Below are positions 62,601-64,000 of a DNA stretch of 64,000 bases, piece by piece; the stretch's first letter is position 1, and each line of letters opens with the position of its first letter. The notes under the pieces were generated by a model that did no database searches, had not been told where the DNA came from, and worked only from the letters and a program-made list of their open reading frames with translations. Made by a program: the position numbers and the translations under genes. This DNA comes from Lingula anatina (Eukaryota; Brachiopoda; Lingulata; Lingulida; Lingulidae): the NCBI RefSeq assembly GCF_001039355.2, contig NW_019775436.1:161617-225616 (forward strand), read 5' to 3'.

Positions 62601-63535
62601 TGTTCACAGAACTCTCATGTAACTAACACCCATTAACTAATCATCTTGATCCTTAACATATCACCTCCTGATGCTCTTTATTTATACCTTCACAAACACT
62701 GATACCGTTTTCTCACTGATATAATCACTGACCAGTTCTACAATAATATTATATGTAAATATACTTCCAGAGCAGAAATGATATTCTTACTGTTTTAAAT
62801 TAATACACACATTTAGCCCTACCTCTGGTTCAAACATGAATTACATGTTCATACAGATCATCACAGCAGTAGTGTATTTAGCTGTAATGAATTTTCACAA
62901 TTAAATGTTATATCACTTGGAACGGAATGGAATAAGAGTAAATTATCAGCTAGTCAGACTATAAAGATCATCCCTAATGTCAAAAAAAATAACACAATTA
63001 TCACACAGTGCAAAAAATGTACGACTTTCTGTTGTATTTTTGAAGGGGCATTAATTCTGATTGCGCTTTCTGACACTGATCAGTACAAGCACTTCCCGGC
63101 AGATAGTTATTAAATCAGTCTCTCATTTTATAAAGGTCCCAACTGGACGGTCATAAAACCATCAGTGTCCACTGATCAGAAAATCTCATTAGGAAAAGGT
63201 ATTCTTCCATAATTTAATGACGTGTTAAATCATCCCATAAATGAATGCTTTTCAATGTATTTCAGCAAATGTAAAATTAACATACGGAGCACATATCAAA
63301 CCAGGAAAGGAACTGGGAGAGTATAAATCTCTGCCAAGACAGCTTAATTCTCAATCAATTTTTAAATCAGTTGATTAACAGATCAATACCAAAATCTGTC
63401 TGATTTCAACTTAACCCATATCTGATCTATCCTACAAAAGTTTATCAAAATCCATCTGTAACTTTTCTCAGTTAGGATATTTCTTAAGGAAAAAAGGGAT
63501 AAATGTCCATGGCATCTAAGATGATATTTTCTCAC

Positions 63536-63566
63536 CTCAAAGGGTTCCATCTCTTCACCTATTACT
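63536..63566 (-). CDS. Candidate upstream exon of a longer RasGAP isoform
   Basis: A strong acceptor (TCTCCCTACTTTCAG) and a GAG|GTGAGA donor enclose 31 nt reading VIGEEMEPFE. It begins in phase 2 and ends in phase 0. Phase 0 fits exon 3 (SIQNFFSKK) but not exon 2, so it would belong to a transcript that skips exons 1-2 and starts beyond the window. Vertebrate long isoforms also have further N-terminal exons before the FFSKRLKG segment. Confidence 0.35.
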
Positions 63567-64000
63567 CTGAAAGTAGGGAGATTACGAGCAAACTGTAATA
63601 TTCACTTTCTCCATAAAATCAACACACAGAACATAAATCTAGGCACACCAAGTATTTGATACTGTATAGTAACACCAGAAGGGTGTTGGTGGATATAGCT
63701 TTGCCACTGAGAACATCACTCAAACTGCCCACTGCAGTTATATTATACAACCCAACAAGAAGATTTCAGAATTTGTAAATGCTATTACCTCTGCAGGATT
63801 ATTATTACCACCACAATTAACCTGCCACGCTGTAGTCAATATATTCCCATGCCTTAACCAGTAGTAAGCACTAGTAATGTCACGCTAGTCTTCATAGTGG
63901 CTGTAACTGTGTCACCTGTTGATTGCCTTAAAACTTTGATACTTTACTTTGCTGGGGAGTCAACTTCTTAATCTTTCGAGATATTTTGGCTTTCCCAAGT

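Larger units (their letters stand above)
61989..64000. other. Region upstream of exon 1 / right edge
   Basis: Apart from the promoter-like motifs, the (CA)n tract and the candidate exon at 63536, I see nothing supported here. Confidence 0.4.

Overview
The window is animal nuclear DNA: AT-rich, intron-dominated, with short exons bounded by canonical GT/AG sites and many microsatellites, poly-A/T runs and small transposons. Protein resemblance and repeat content are compatible with a marine invertebrate, perhaps a lophotrochozoan such as a mollusc, but I cannot fix the phylum from the sequence alone.

About 50 kb (11751-61988) is occupied by one minus-strand gene. It is the invertebrate counterpart of the vertebrate SYNGAP1/DAB2IP/RASAL2/RASAL3 family of synaptic/scaffold RasGAPs. 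I traced 20 coding exons by phase-matched splice sites. They sum to exactly 3765 nt including the stop, giving a 1254-residue protein. Its order is: variable N-terminus, basic segment plus PH-domain exon, C2 domain, RasGAP domain with an arginine finger (Arg442), a long disordered region carrying an LSFxNPxYH-type motif, and a C-terminal coiled coil. Further phase-compatible exons (42221-42270, 51656-51700, 55016-55045, 63536-63566) suggest several promoters or N-termini, as in the vertebrate genes, and suggest the gene continues beyond 64000.

At the left edge (2-3964) lie the last five exons of a plus-strand gene, convergent with the RasGAP gene. The protein is highly charged and coiled-coil-like at its start, and I could not identify it. 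The roughly 7.8 kb between the two genes holds a 34-bp minisatellite, a (TAA)n tract and a poly-C run, and no gene I can support.

The introns carry datable structures: a 634-bp non-autonomous element with 16-bp repeat arrays in its inverted ends and a 9-bp target duplication (54165-54798), a 546-bp MITE with ~165-bp inverted repeats and TAA target duplications (61252-61797), and the 3' end of an LTR retrotransposon (38551-39695).

Four single N characters (2640, 5206, 33350, 38550) mark sequence joins. Two sit exactly at the junction of near-identical direct duplications (32.8-33.9 kb and 36.3-41.9 kb), and the second carries a duplicated PH exon. The simplest reading is that both alleles of a heterozygous animal were laid end to end, one with and one without the LTR insertion, so the PH exon is probably single in the real chromosome.
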